From Physcia stellaris (Eukaryota > Ascomycota > Lecanoromycetes > Caliciales > Physciaceae), in NCBI GenBank assembly GCA_018902385.1, contig JABSSW010000078.1, forward strand, positions 62,001 to 126,000: 64,000 nt of DNA. The letters run 5' to 3'. The notes under the pieces are model-generated. The model made no database searches and was not told where the DNA came from. It was given only the letters and a program-made list of their open reading frames with translations. Each line of letters starts with the position of its first letter. Position 1 is the first letter of the stretch. A program made the position numbers and the translations under genes. Shown here one piece after another: positions 25,151-36,604 of this stretch.

Positions 25151-25685
25151 TCTAGAGTTTACAAAATCCACGCCAGCCTCAACAGATAGATCTTCCGAGG
25201 ACATGCGGAAGAAGTTCTAGTCATTGCTGATAGACGGGTTCATGCAGCGTTTGATACAAAGCCACATGATAGAGTGTCCCCTCGAAATCTACTGCGATCT
25301 TGAACCCACGATTATCCATGCCTATTTTCAAGACGCTGCGCAATATGGCTATCGTGATTGGTGAGCCATGAACGCTCTCTTGTTGAAGGAAAGATTTAAT
25401 ACGGTTAGTGAGATCTGTATAAAAATATTCCGAAGTTTTTCTTCGAAAAGAGAATTTGGAAGATGCAATTCATGATCGCTCATACTTATTGTCATAAGGA
25501 GATTTAGTGATTTGCAGACACATCACTACGACACAAAACGGAATGAGGATGACTGAAACGTATCTTTTTATATGGATCCTTTCGATGAAATATTAGAGCT
25601 AAAAAATATAACAACTACCTCAAATTCTAAAGCATAAAAAAATCTGTTTCTATCCTTTCGCGGTAAACACCAGCAAACAACCAAT
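25151..25685. other. Intergenic
   Basis: Between the repeat block and the 3' end of the longer RING gene. Normal to slightly AT-rich. I see no gene or RNA in it. Confidence 0.4.
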
Positions 25686-27320
25686 CTACATATTCTTCGT
25701 CAGTCCCAAAAGGTTTCCCAACGGCGTGATGGGTAATAAAGCGATAGGCTGGCGGCAAAGCGGGCAAGACGTATGCGCCCACCCAGTGGGTTTGGGGGAA
25801 AGAACCACCGTGATGCAGCTCTTCCCAAAGTGATGGCCGCAAGGAAGTCTGGCGGGTTCTTCGGGCTCATTGTTGAGGAAATTACCTAGCTCGCCGTAAC
25901 CCCCACGGCAAACACCGCAGCTGCGATCATCCTCGGCTAGGCTGTCGAGAGGTACCCCCGGTAGCGAGTTGATAAGTTGTTCGATGAGTGCGGGATTCGG
26001 CTGTGGCCTGTGAAGCCCCGATTCGCAATGAGTGAAGGACAGTGTAACTTCAGATTTTGAACCCTGAGATCGAAGTTCCATGTGGGAAAGGAGATGCACA
26101 AGGTAGTCTGCTGTGATCGGAAGGCCGAAAATCTGTTCTAGTGTCGTGTTGGGCACCGCGGACAGATACTGAAGAAATCCGTTCCTCCACGGTGTGTCGG
26201 TTTGCTGAGCAAGTTCATGGACGGAGATTGATTCATGAGGCTTGAGCTTTACGCATGCCATCACAAATGAGATCAACAACTTGCCCACATCTTGCGAGAA
26301 TCCGAGAGGCGCCTGCCCCAGGAGTCGTGCGAGCTGCTGAAGACAAGCCACAGAATCAGATGACTGTGAGTCGAATATGCCGGAGATTAATTCCATTGCG
26401 ATTCTTTGGACGTCATGTGGCGTTTCACCCACCATGACAAGAGGTATCATGTGTATCATCGTGGTTATCTCACCTGGAAAGTAGTCAGGAACACTGATTG
26501 GGCCCAGTGGGCGTCCCAGCGTTGCTTCGAGCTCTCGAACCTCTGATTTTTTAAAGCTCTCGATCTGCCCAAATGGGGGTAGACCTGAAGCAGTCTTCGA
26601 GTCTACGTGGACGCCATTCGTACCAGTGACAGGGCTCGAGCGGCTCGTGTAACTGACATATTCCGTGGCGAACGAACCGTTGCCAGCGGTTACTTTCAGA
26701 TGTGTAACTCCGTAGAGAACGATTTGAGTCGCAAGATTGAATCCAAAAGTGGATTGTAGGAGCAGCTGTGGCATTCTCTTAGTTAGCCATGGAAAGAATT
26801 CATCTCCCTGGAGGTCTTCGTGGCTTTGCAGTAGCTCATCAAGCCAGAAAGTTGTACCAGGTTGCATCTTGACGGAAACCCCGGCTACGACAGATAGTAT
26901 TTTAGCGAGGTCATGTTGTCTCGGAACCGGTGTTAACTCGAGCAAGGATCCAATCTGACCTAGGAATTGTTTGCCTGCTGGTGATGAATCGAACATAGCG
27001 TCGAGGTAGTCAACAACGACTTGCTGAATGTTTACCGAACTACCAAGCCGGGAGGGTGATACTCGTTGTAGAAGGCGTACCAATGAATCTGGAAACCGGG
27101 TAGGTATATTAGCTGGTTTTGACGTCACAGCCTGACTACCGGAGATCTCATGCGTAGTTGAGAATGGGCTGCTTAGGAGATTCCACCATGAAGACAGAGA
27201 TGGCTCCAGGGACGGGACGCCAGGAGCTATACTTGCGGTTTCCTCGCGTACACCATGCGCTAAAGCGAATTTCAGATCCGCATCCGCAGCTTCGGTATCA
27301 CCGTATGGCTTTGCTGCCAT
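25686..27320 (-). CDS. RING-type zinc finger protein with duplicated helical module
   Basis: Single-exon, 544 residues, intact. The RING-like finger lies at 468-523 (CGVC, LPCGHHFGKSC, CPLCRQPI) and is followed by the tail PLGNLLGLTK, nearly the same as in the 15.0-kb paralog. Upstream are two stretches, about 76-210 and 281-416, that align with each other: each starts with a short FP motif, runs through hydrophobic helices, contains an (F)WLDELL or ISVHEL segment, and ends with FGF/FGL plus a hydrophobic helix and a HLK or HME motif. I do not recognise this module from a named family. An E3-ligase-like role is inferred only from the finger. It lies on the far side of the repeat block from the NLR. 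Confidence 0.8.
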   Translation of the reverse strand: MAAKPYGDTEAADADLKFALAHGVREETASIAPGVPSLEPSLSSWWNLLSSPFSTTHEISGSQAVTSKPANIPTRFPDSLVRLLQRVSPSRLGSSVNIQQVVVDYLDAMFDSSPAGKQFLGQIGSLLELTPVPRQHDLAKILSVVAGVSVKMQPGTTFWLDELLQSHEDLQGDEFFPWLTKRMPQLLLQSTFGFNLATQIVLYGVTHLKVTAGNGSFATEYVSYTSRSSPVTGTNGVHVDSKTASGLPPFGQIESFKKSEVRELEATLGRPLGPISVPDYFPGEITTMIHMIPLVMVGETPHDVQRIAMELISGIFDSQSSDSVACLQQLARLLGQAPLGFSQDVGKLLISFVMACVKLKPHESISVHELAQQTDTPWRNGFLQYLSAVPNTTLEQIFGLPITADYLVHLLSHMELRSQGSKSEVTLSFTHCESGLHRPQPNPALIEQLINSLPGVPLDSLAEDDRSCGVCRGGYGELGNFLNNEPEEPARLPCGHHFGKSCITVVLSPKPTGWAHTSCPLCRQPIALLPITPLGNLLGLTKNM

Positions 27321-28634
27321 CTTACTTGCGATGCGTACAGTTGGGTAGAGTGTGCTGTAGAGTTTGGTTATGTGCGTTTGAATGTTCTCTTGTGAGAACC
27401 GGAATATTTCGATGGTTGATTTATCTACTCAGCGACCAAAGCGAACCTATTTCTATAGCAGCTGAAACAATGGGATAGTCCAATCCAGACAATGCCTTTC
27501 TCATCGTCTACTTCTATCATGATTCTCTTTGTGGTCATAGTCCAGACTATGAGTCTCGACAAATAACGCAACACAATGAAATGGGAGCATCTGACAAAAG
27601 GAATTCATGACCTATGAGGTTAAAGTCGAGATAGAGGGTGAAAAAGAATATTACCCATGTCTCGTAGAACTCCGTGGAGACCAATCAGAAGGCCTTCCGA
27701 TCTCTGTCCAAATGTAGTCCAAGATCGCCCTGTACAGAGACTGAAATCATTATGTCGAACGCATCAGGGAAACAACCGCACATGATTCATGTTCCCCTCT
27801 GCGTGGATCACGCTCAAACATTGACAGCTTCTGATGACTAATGTTGTTTATATCGTGTTGTGGAAAATGTATTCATTTTCTGAATAACTTAATCCATAGT
27901 TGATGATTGCATTGGGTCATCCTGGACTCCTAGACGGCAATGTATTCTAGGAGAGGCGAGGGGACGGAATGGAAAGTCGACGTGATGACTAAACCGCTCC
28001 CTCACTCGGCCCGACATTGATCCATCATACTCTTATGTACTCAAGATGTATCCCCAAAACACCAATTACCACCATACAACAAATCCACGCCAGCGATATC
28101 AACCTTCGGCATAAAAACCACCTCTATAGCATTCCTTCGCTTCGCATCCCAGTAAAGAGTTTATCATATCATGCTCAGCAATGCCGCGCTGTCCCTTTTC
28201 CATCCCTTTCCAATCCACGCCCTTCTATTCCAAGGTTACAACAATGTGAAATCACTGATTCTGCATATTCGTCTATTCCCTATTAATATTACTGCAAGGT
28301 CGGCCTCGGAGCAGAAGTGGGATGGATGATGGCCTGTGGGTTCCCTGCCTACAGGCTCGTGATTGCGATGTCCTTGATCGGTAGTTCTATGCTTGCGGGT
28401 TATGGAACGAAGAAAGGGGGAGAGAGGATTGATAGGGATGATAATGTAGGTAGACTCCAATTATCCAAGCAGCGAGCGACTCTTCATCCCATCTTTGCTC
28501 ATAGTTCTCCCTCTAATGGCTATTACCCAGCCACCAACTTACTCCTCATCCCTCCAAGCCCTCTTCCTAATCCCTAATCCATTCCCCATTATCATCTCCA
28601 TTCCCTCCATCACTCCCACCCCACTCCCACCCCC
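27321..28634. other. Intergenic
   Basis: 1.3 kb upstream of the RING gene and downstream of the convergent secreted-protein gene. Open frames here (for example 28017-28286 plus) are short and featureless. A C-rich stretch near 28550-28660 is simple sequence. Confidence 0.4.
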
Positions 28635-29581
28635 TCATCCCCACCCCCTCCCCCTCAACTCCTCCAACGCATCCGCCACAACACTCATATCAAAAGTCTG
28701 CGCCACCATCAAATAACTCGCATACCTCTCATCAACCGCCACGCCACTCTGCTCCACACTCGGCAACCGTCTCAAATTAATCGCCCCAACATTCGGCACC
28801 CTCGCCTCCCCGCCCTCAACGCCCACCACCGCGCCCTGCGCCGGATTCCCATCCCCATTCCCCGCCCACGCAGCCCCCGCACAGCCCCGTGCCAGCCCGC
28901 CCAGCACCTCGCTCACGCAGCGCGCGTAGCCTGGTATTCTCGCGCTAGTGCTTTCGTTAAGCGGCAGGTAGACGCCGAAGGTGCAGTTTGTGAGCGAGGA
29001 GGCGCTCCAGAGCCAGGTTCCGCGGGGGGAAGCGGAGGGGAGGTAGGAGAGGCGGTAGCAGAGCTCGAGGGCGTTGCTGGCGCAGGAGGGCGGGTTGAGG
29101 CGCATGCCTGTGCCGTCGTTTAGGCACGTGATGCCGAAGACGGAGGCGTTGGTGCTGAGCGCGGAGAGGGGCGTTAGGGGGTTGGAGGGGGAGGGGGCGT
29201 GGGGGAGCTGCATGTGTTGAGGGCGTGGCGGGATTGCTGTTGCGTGGGTGGGCCGCAGGGGTCGAGGGTGTTGGGGTTGGGATTGGGTTTCGGGTTGGAG
29301 GGAGGAGAGGTGGAAGAAGAAGGGAGCGGGTTTGGGATGTTGATTGCTGCTGCTGAGAGGATGGGGGATGCGCTTGCGTGGGCGGGGGCTGCTGGCGTGG
29401 TGTAGGACGTGCTGTCTGGGTTTGCGGTTGAGAAGTACCACAGCGGCGTCTGCGAGTTGATTGCTGCCCAGGGGTTTGGCGCTGTTGGGACCTGGTTCTG
29501 TGCTTGGTCTTGGGGGCGGGGGTGGGCGGAAATTGTGGAGAAAAGAAGCGCAAGGAGTGGGAGGAGGTGGGGGTAGGACAT
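28635..29581 (-). CDS. Secreted Pro-rich protein, unknown function (frameshifted)
   Basis: Starts at 29581 with a clear signal peptide: a short polar start, a hydrophobic LLPLLALLFS core and a small-residue cleavage region. A low-complexity segment rich in P, N, S and T follows. The C-terminal part (about 190 residues) has about eight Cys (GITCL, PSCASN, ELCYR, TNCTF, YARCVS, RGCAG) and an NAT-type glycosylation site. The two parts are in different frames. The switch falls in the G/C runs at about 29175-29205, and one missing base there restores a continuous frame of about 315 residues. A longer literal frame (28635-29684) starts in the wrong frame and is not the natural N-terminus. Likely extracellular or wall-associated; function unknown. 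Confidence 0.65.
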
Positions 29582-30619
29582 TGGAGTGGCTGTTAGGGGT
29601 TTCGAGTCTCAATCGTGCGATGAATGTTGGTACAATATAGAAAGAAAATTCTGATATAGTTAATGAAATGAGATGACATTGCAATCACGTTCAAGACAAT
29701 CATAAGTATGAATTATATTATGACACCAAAACCAAAGAATGCGACAGGACGTCACCGTACTTATCGTAACCCGCTCTTACAAGCCGAGCAGTCCCACGCA
29801 TTTTTGCCAGACGTATGCAATCCAAAAGGTTATCCTCATATGCGCGGCCACCTCGAATGGGTGCGCCAATAGCAAAAGTGGTTTCGCGGCTATTCCCTAA
29901 GGCCTTGGGGTTGGCTCTTGGCAGGTACTGAGCATGGGATCAGCCGATCTAGTCTCGCAATTCGACTCGACTGAACTGCGTCATCTTTGCATTGAGATGG
30001 GGGATCGGTTGATGGCCGAACGAAGCTGTTAGGGACTCGAAAGGCGAACAGATGGCAGGGTGATGGGCGTGCATGTATTGAAGAGAGAAATGGCATTGTG
30101 CAATGTTAGGAACAATATGTCCAAGGACTCGTATTGAGAGACTTTTTTTTAGACGCCAAGACGAAAGAAAACATCGCATCCCAGGACGAGAATAGGGGTG
30201 TAAACTGTAATAGACCGCTGACGCATCGTTGGTGGTCGTATAAAGATGACAACCGGTATCTCGGAGGGTAATAACGAAAGAACTAAATTCCAGATCTTAT
30301 CTTCTAGTAGAACGCAGGTAATAGGATTCCGAGATTGCGTGCTGTGAAGTGACTGTGGAAGACATCGGATGTGAGATGTTAAAGTGCTGTAATTCGAGCA
30401 GAAAATCTCAATTAACGTCGTCATGACGATGAAATTCGAAGAGCAATCGTTTGAGTAATTGAAAGCGAAAGAGACGACGAAATAAAGAAAAAATGCAATT
30501 GCGAGCAAAACATCATACATTTTATCAGTGCGCACTAGTGCAGTGCAATCGATAGATCAAACTCAATAGTTTTCTACAAAAATGATGTAGTGCAGTGCAG
30601 TTTTGAGCCAAAGATAGTA
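29582..30619. other. Intergenic
   Basis: About 1 kb with no supported gene. A 128-codon minus frame (30149-30535) includes one hydrophobic run but no recognisable domain or credible context. Confidence 0.4.
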
Positions 30620-31483
30620 CTAGTGCACTATTGCAAACATTGTCCTACGTGCCTCGCACAAAAACTCCAAATATTTCCCGCAACTGTTTTCGGCCGAGAA
30701 ATACGGCTCTGGTCTCATTCGAAGTGCTCTCCAAAGGAGATGGCGTTGACGGTGGAAGTCATCATTACGCCAGAGCGCCGTACAGCAATTGCGCCACCTT
30801 TGATAGGTAGCGTAGCGCATATGATCCTGTGGAGTGTAGATGCCATAAGCCCTCCGGAGAAGAACGCCAAGACGGGCATCAGAAGAATGAGCCATGATCG
30901 TTACCTCGCAGACTGAAAAAATTTCCTGGACAACAGGAAGTTCAGGGTTTGTGGGGAGCCCTTCGTCGGAGTCACTAAAGCAGGCTGTGATTACCACCTT
31001 CCAAAGGTAGTAAAAGCCGCTGATAAAGCGTTCTAGTTCGAGGGAGGTCATGGTGTAGCCTTCTCGTCCTTTTTGGGCCGAATGATAATTTTTGCAAAAG
31101 TGATCTCGCACCAAAGCCGCAATACGCGCAGCTGCAAGAAGGCGTCGAAAGCGTCGGACTGTATCTTCGTCCTTAGAATCGCTCAGGCGCTGAAAAGTGT
31201 TGTAAAGGTCCAAAGCCTCGGCGTAGCATTCCAGACTCCGAGGAACGACCGCAGCAAGGACATCAGCCTTGTAGGCTATCCAGACGGCGTTGAACACTGG
31301 GGCTGTGAGAGCAAGTGCGATGACATCGTTGAGGCTGTCCGCGTACTCGAGGATCCTGAGGGCCGTTTCGAGGGGAAGATCGAGTTTCCGAGCGCTTCTG
31401 GGTACCGTTGACAGAGTATTTGTTGGGCGAGCTCTTAAGGACATTGCATGCCGCAAACCTAATAATACTGTTGACATCATCAC
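30620..31483 (-). CDS. F-box-like hypothetical protein
   Basis: Single-exon, 287 residues, no break. Near residues 33-75 there is an F-box-like start: LDLPLETALRILEYAD, then LALTAPVFNAVW. The remainder is alpha-helical and rich in L, A and R, with several Cys late, and resembles the many lineage-specific fungal F-box-like proteins of unknown target. If it is an F-box protein it would connect a target to an SCF ubiquitin ligase. The start could also be the internal Met at residue 14. Identification rests only on the N-terminal motif. Confidence 0.6.
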   Translation of the reverse strand: MMMSTVLLGLRHAMSLRARPTNTLSTVPRSARKLDLPLETALRILEYADSLNDVIALALTAPVFNAVWIAYKADVLAAVVPRSLECYAEALDLYNTFQRLSDSKDEDTVRRFRRLLAAARIAALVRDHFCKNYHSAQKGREGYTMTSLELERFISGFYYLWKVVITACFSDSDEGLPTNPELPVVQEIFSVCEVTIMAHSSDARLGVLLRRAYGIYTPQDHMRYATYQRWRNCCTALWRNDDFHRQRHLLWRALRMRPEPYFSAENSCGKYLEFLCEARRTMFAIVH

Positions 31484-32181
31484 TTGTGCTGGGAGCCAGA
31501 AATTTCGTCGATATCGGAGGGTCTTGTTTGTACGTTGAAATTATTCATGTGGTCTTTGAGTGGCGCTCCTGTGGTTTATAAATGAGAGAAAGTTGGTGTG
31601 ATCCTAGGATATTCGACCGGTCGTACTAGTTTAGAGGGAACGAGTGACAAGTGAATGGAAAGGATACGAGATAACACACCACATATCACTCACTCTCTAC
31701 ACCCGGCATCATCAGTTTCGAAGTCGGAGGTCATTCATCTGGAGTGTTGTTAAGTTTTGCAAGTGTTGAGCTGACTGCTTTGCCGTGCTGAAGGAACTTT
31801 TCATGCGTGAATCTAGCCATCTTTAGTATGTGTAGTCAACGAACATTCTGTGGAGCGAGGTGGTGAGGATACTGCACGCCAAAAATCGAATAGTCGATAT
31901 CTCTTCAAACTTTCCATGCCTATAATGCAACAGCAGCTGAACAAAAGAAAGAGTTCATCTGCTACGTACCTTGGGCTACTCCAATCTTCTTCTCATCGTT
32001 CGCAAAGAGAGAATGGGTAGGCACGACGTATAAGGTGTAAAAGTACAAAGAGGTAAACAAAGAAAACATAAGCTTACATTGAGGCTGTATAGTCAGTAGC
32101 AAAGGCCTCTCACACCCCTAACCCAGCATTCGCTATCAAACACAACGTCCCCACAATACGAAACCCCTTCAAACAACGCGC
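31484..32181. other. Intergenic
   Basis: Between the F-box-like gene start and the 3' end of the RTA1-like gene. I see no gene here. Confidence 0.4.
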
Positions 32182-33371
32182 CTAACCTCTCCTCCCCACA
32201 AGCCGTCCAGGATGCCACCACCCCAGCACCGCCACAGCAAGCACAACAGGCGCAAACTCCAACGCCCCAAAGAACGCCTCATGCGAGCTCGCATACCCAC
32301 CAATCCCCTCCGCCGTCTCCGCAAGCCGAAACACCGTTCTCAGATACACGAGCAGACTCGCGCCCACCACCGCAGCCGTGAAGCGCATCATGCCGCCCTC
32401 GCCCCTCGACACGGCCGCCTTCCTCGCATTCCCGATGAAGATCCCCAGCAAGATGAGGAAGAGCAGGAAGGAAAAGACCTGAAAGGCGAGTCCCGCGAGC
32501 AGGATGTTGTTCGCCGTCGTCGGTGATTTGCGATTCGATTCGGCGACCCCGATTAGGGCTGCGCCGGCCACTTGCACTATTGTTGCGATCACGTCTGCGG
32601 TCACGAAGACGGCGATTATGGTTTTGCGGGGGAGGCCGAGCGGGGAGAGGGAGGAGCCGAGGAGGGCGATCAGGGAGGTTAGGGTCGTGTAGATGGCTGC
32701 GGAGAGGAAGACGGGGGCGACGACGATGAAGAAGTATTGGATTATGACTGTTCGACGATACGGAATCAGCGTTGCCGGGGTTTCGGGGGCGTTGGATTGC
32801 AGGATAGATTTCCTGAGCAAGATGCCCTTGGGGTGTGGCTTGCAGCTAGAGAATATGTCCGGAAAAAGGGAGGATAAAGGTCCGGAAAGACTTACAGTTG
32901 ATGGTTTTGTAGGGATCACCGACGGGCGGTGGGGACGATTGCAGGCGGAAGGCGTAGCCCACGATCTCGAAAATAGTTGTTATGACTAAGAGGACGGAGA
33001 AAGCGAGGAGACGGTGGGCGTAGTAGCGGTAGACGTGGAGGATGAGGAGGAGAGCGTAGACCGCTAGGGCGAGCACTGAGAGGGCGAGGGTGGGTGTATA
33101 TCTGGCGGAGAATTCAGTCTAGAGGCCTTCGAATTGCAGACACCTTATGTCTCTGGGACGATCAAGTATCTTGCTGAATCTCGATGGGAAAGTGTAGTTC
33201 TTAGTAGAATAGGAATAGCCTACAACGTTGCCACGGAAAGAGAGAAAAAGGAGTAGAGACGTATAGAAATTTTCTGACATACCCATAGATGATGATAGGC
33301 GCATCCTCCTCGCGATTGGGATTCGGTATGGAGGGATCAACATAGCCTTCAATTGGCGGTTCATTCGACAT
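32182..33371 (-). CDS. RTA1-like membrane protein
   Basis: Three exons on the minus strand: 33371-33283, 33101-32896, 32747-32182; 286 residues, phases close. The acceptor CAG at 33102-33104 gives the family-typical junction YGYTP. Seven hydrophobic segments follow, with a FIVVAPVFLSAAIY segment in the third, typical of the RTA1/lipid-translocating exporter family, and GWWHPG near the C-terminus. Relatives in yeast affect resistance to 7-aminocholesterol and sphingoid bases; the true substrate is usually unknown. Likely in the plasma or ER membrane. Confidence 0.9.
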
Positions 33372-34230
33372 CCTCGATTAGATAATTGTCCTCCGAAGAA
33401 TCCTTTGCACGACACATGCAGTCTATGCAATAACGAGACACAGGACCCCCACCCAGAAGATGGGCCCTCAATATATCGCCAACGCAATACACGCGCTCGT
33501 TTCTTGCTACCAAAAACTCCTCTCGGTCTCTGTTAAGACTATTCTGGTTGAGACAAGTAGCAAATGCTCTTCGAAGTACGATCAGCAGCCTATTTCCGAA
33601 GAGCTGCGTCCAAACAATAGTTAGTGACACTCAATAGCGACAAAACAAAAACTCCGCACAGCGAAGGGGATCATAAAAAATGTGTTGGCGTCATGGATCT
33701 GTGTCCTCCAAATAGGATCTCATTTCTCTTCTTGGCCCCGCTTGGCGACGTCCCGCCATTGGTTGGGGAAAGCGAGATCGAGATTCGTGCATCTAGATCT
33801 TGGTATTCGTAAAACATGGCATAGAGAGAAGTAAAGGAAGCATGAGGTTGAAATAAGCTATAGATGTGGATCCTTTGACTCGGTAGTTGATGATTCAGGA
33901 ACAGGCTCTTGATTGGCCGGCCGTTCGTCCCAGGTCCCGGGGTTTCGGGGAAATAAAATAGTACCTTAGGAAGGGGTCTGCTTTAGATCATTTATTATTT
34001 TCTGGACAAAGTGAATATGCGAAAGCAAGAACGCGGTTTCGTTATCTCTTAAAGCGGCAGACTTCCTTCATCGGATGGTCAAAGTCCAGATCTCCTTCCA
34101 GCAATGCAGCTCGCAAACCAAAGCAAAGATGGGTATCTCAAAAGCAATCAACGCCTCGATGCAATCCCTAAGCTCCATCCATGAAGTAGACTGCGATCGC
34201 ATCCGCGTATCTCGATCCTAATCCCACGAA
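33372..34230. other. Intergenic
   Basis: 860 bp between the RTA1-like start and the 3' end of the Sfr1-like gene. No supported gene or RNA. Confidence 0.4.
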
Positions 34231-35015
34231 TCAATGCACCCACCTCTGCCCCTCCTTGTCAAACCCAATAACATCCAGCTCGATATTCAGGCTCTTGAGC
34301 ATCACATCCATCGTAAACCCGCCCTCCTCGTCGACCGCCTCCTCTTCCCTCTCCCTCCTCTCATCCTCCTCTATCCCATCCCTAGCATCCCTAGCCTCAG
34401 CTTCACCCACCTCTTCCCCCTGCCCCCGCCATCAATCCCATCCTCATCCCCGCTGTCTCCACCCTTCTTTCCTTCCTCCTCCGCCCACCCATAGCTCCCA
34501 CCGAATCCCTCGCTCTTCTTCCGCTCGGCCTCCCTCCACCCTTTCACGCCGCCCATCCTGTTCACTCGATCCCGGACCCCGCGGAACACTTCCTCAGCTG
34601 CGTCCTTGCTCGCAGTCCGCCATTTTCGGATCAGAGCCTCGAGCTCGGCGTCTTTGTCGCTGCTCTCGATCTTGAGCGCTTGGGCGTAGGTATCCAGCTC
34701 TGAGCGGGCGGTGGAGAGCGTGGACTGGAGAGTTGCTTGGCGGCGGCGGAGAGCGAGGAGTTCGGGGGAGGGTTTGGACGGTGAAGATGGTTTTGAGGGG
34801 GAAGAAGGCTTGGGTGGTGAGGAGGTGGGTGGTAGGTGGAGCTTTGGCTTGGTAATAGTGGGCGTAGAGTCGGTCGCTGTTGGTTCTTGTAAAGGTGAGG
34901 GACCAATGGGTTTGTCGGTGGACTTCAAGGGGGTTTTGAAAGGCGATTTGAAAGGTTTGGAGAGGGCGGAGGAGCTGGAAAGGCGGCGGCGTTTGAGCGG
35001 GGGTGTGGGAGACAT
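34231..35015 (-). CDS. Sfr1/Mei5-like Swi5-dependent recombination mediator (frameshifted)
   Basis: Starts at 35015 (MSPTPPLKRRR). It has a basic, S/P/K-rich disordered N-terminus with SPSKPS repeats, then a coiled-coil stretch beginning LLALRRRQATLQ and a conserved LIRKWRTASKDAAEEVF / DRVNRMGGV block typical of the Sfr1/Mei5/Dds20 family. These proteins bind Swi5 and help Rad51/Dmc1 filaments in homologous recombination, in the nucleus. After an acidic E-rich stretch the natural C-terminus (FTMDVMLKSLNIELDVIGFD, ending at 34231) is in another frame. The switch falls in the C runs at 34416-34427, and one missing base joins the parts. The broken state is probably a consensus error. Confidence 0.75.
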
Positions 35016-35601
35016 GTCTTGCTGCTTGACCGTCGCTCGTTGTTACGCAGAAATGCGACTCTGTTCCGTCCCGATTGCTAGGCGACGCACTTCAATTGCA
35101 GTCGAGTGCCGTGGCCCAGTAATTGAGCGAGCCTTGGTGGTAAGTAACGCGGACGTAGAGCGCTGGAGGTGCTTTCATGCTTAATTTGGACAGTAAATGA
35201 CACTGAACGAGTCGTTCGCGGTCGTGGCCATGACTTGGATACTGGATCGACAGTTCGCTGATGAGATGTGTGAGCCTATGGCGGGAGGAAGGAAAGGTGA
35301 AGGAGCAGACACAAAATCTACTACTCCCTAGGAGATCATAATTGATGTTTGCTTGCTTTCTACAGTGTTAGGGTTATGTACAACATGAACCTCCAGAGCA
35401 GGCATTCAATTGAATGCTCCAATTCTAATCCCAATTCATGATCTCGAGCTTGATCGTTCTCGAACGTTTATGCTCTAGTAGTATGCCTGCTAGCAAGGAT
35501 TCCGAGCGCTGTCCATGTTGAAGCTCAAGCACCTTTTTGTTTCTCATAATCGTATTCCATCGTATCGTACATTGGTCCTACTCCTTCGATTCCCAAGCTC
35601 C
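35016..35601. other. Intergenic
   Basis: Divergent from nothing on the left; downstream flank of the SRPBCC gene on the right. I see no gene. A plus-strand frame over 34711-35184 is an antisense shadow of the Sfr1-like gene. Confidence 0.4.
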
Positions 35602-36194
35602 TCATTTCTTCCCCACCGCGCCAGCAAGATCCGCCAATGCCTCCTTCCTCTTAAACCTCGCATCCTCAATAACCCCCGCATCGGCATCACTTGAGAAAAA
35701 CGCGGACCATTCTACGAACGTCGACGCTTCGTGCTGTCCGGACGTCACGGCGTGGCAACGAATGGTGGAGATGACGCTGGTGTAGCTGAGGGCGGGGGTG
35801 GAGGCAATGACGGAGTAGGTTATGTAGTGGTGGATAGTCTGCAGGTTTGTCAGCTTACGGGCAGGATCTGATAGACGATAATGCGCTGAGGGTCTTGTAG
35901 ACAATTGTAGGGTGACCTTGAGTATTGGGTGTAGAGGGGAGTCCGTGGTCAATAGAGTGGTGATATCACCTACCGAATGTTCCTCTTGCTTGACATCCAA
36001 AACGGTCCCGTCCTTGAACGTCCACTTCACGATGTCCGTCTCGGGGATGCACCCTTCACGTGCTCGCTCTTTTCAAGCTTGCTCCAGAATTTGTGGAAGT
36101 CTTGGAGCTTGATCAAGTGCCAGACCTGGGAGAGCGGGGCGGAGATGACAGCGGACTCGCTAATGGAGGTGGAGGTTGGGATTGCTGTCGACAT
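35602..36194 (-). CDS. SRPBCC (START-like / polyketide cyclase-like) protein
   Basis: Two exons, 36194-35974 and 35838-35602, about 152 residues. The N-terminus (APLSQVWHLIKLQDFHKFW) and C-terminus (STFVEWSAFFSSDADAGVI followed by a helix) match the small helix-grip SRPBCC fold, with a hydrophobic cavity. The first exon is 221 nt, one short of closing. The missing base lies in the CCCC run (36043-36046 on the plus strand), where one extra C joins the two frames. An intron from 35973 to 35839 gives the family-like junction EEHS-TIHHYITYS. Ligand unknown. Membership in the downstream polyketide cluster is possible but not shown. Confidence 0.7.
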
Positions 36195-36604
36195 TGTGGA
36201 AGCTGTTAGCAGCTTTTACGAACAGCTTTTACGAACAGCTTGACGTTGGTGGTGATTCCGAGAGCTGAAAAGCGATGAGGAGATTGACAGATGCGAATGA
36301 TTCGCACTGGATACCACTGGCAATAAGGGGAAACAGAATTCTCTTTGTAGATTCTAAGGTACGTCATTAAAACCCTAAGCTAAGGGGCCCTACTTTAGGC
36401 GAAACAGCTTCAACGCTACCTACTTTAAGGACGCCTCGATAAGTAGTACTACTGGTCAAAGATGGGAACTGTTAGTAGTGCAATTGAACCTCTAAAGTCT
36501 AAACCTAATCTTGAAAGGACCGACGGACGACTCAGAGTGCCTCAGGATACCATACTCGACACCATACTCGCAACTAAAGGGTATCTTTGGCACAGTGACC
36601 CTTT
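36195..36604. other. Intergenic
   Basis: 410 bp between the SRPBCC start and the 3' end of the FAD oxidoreductase. Near 36225 a short direct repeat (two copies of a TTTTACGAACAGC word) is visible. Nothing else. Confidence 0.4.

Noticed and set aside
29199-29405. Plus-strand Gly-rich frame
   Set aside because: Antisense shadow of the Pro-rich secreted protein.
28635-29684. A continuous 349-codon minus-strand frame
   Set aside because: Its N-terminal part is the wrong frame of the signal-peptide gene that starts at 29581; only the C-terminal half is natural.
34711-35184. Plus-strand 157-codon Gly/Glu-rich frame
   Set aside because: Antisense shadow of the Ser/Pro-rich Sfr1-like gene.
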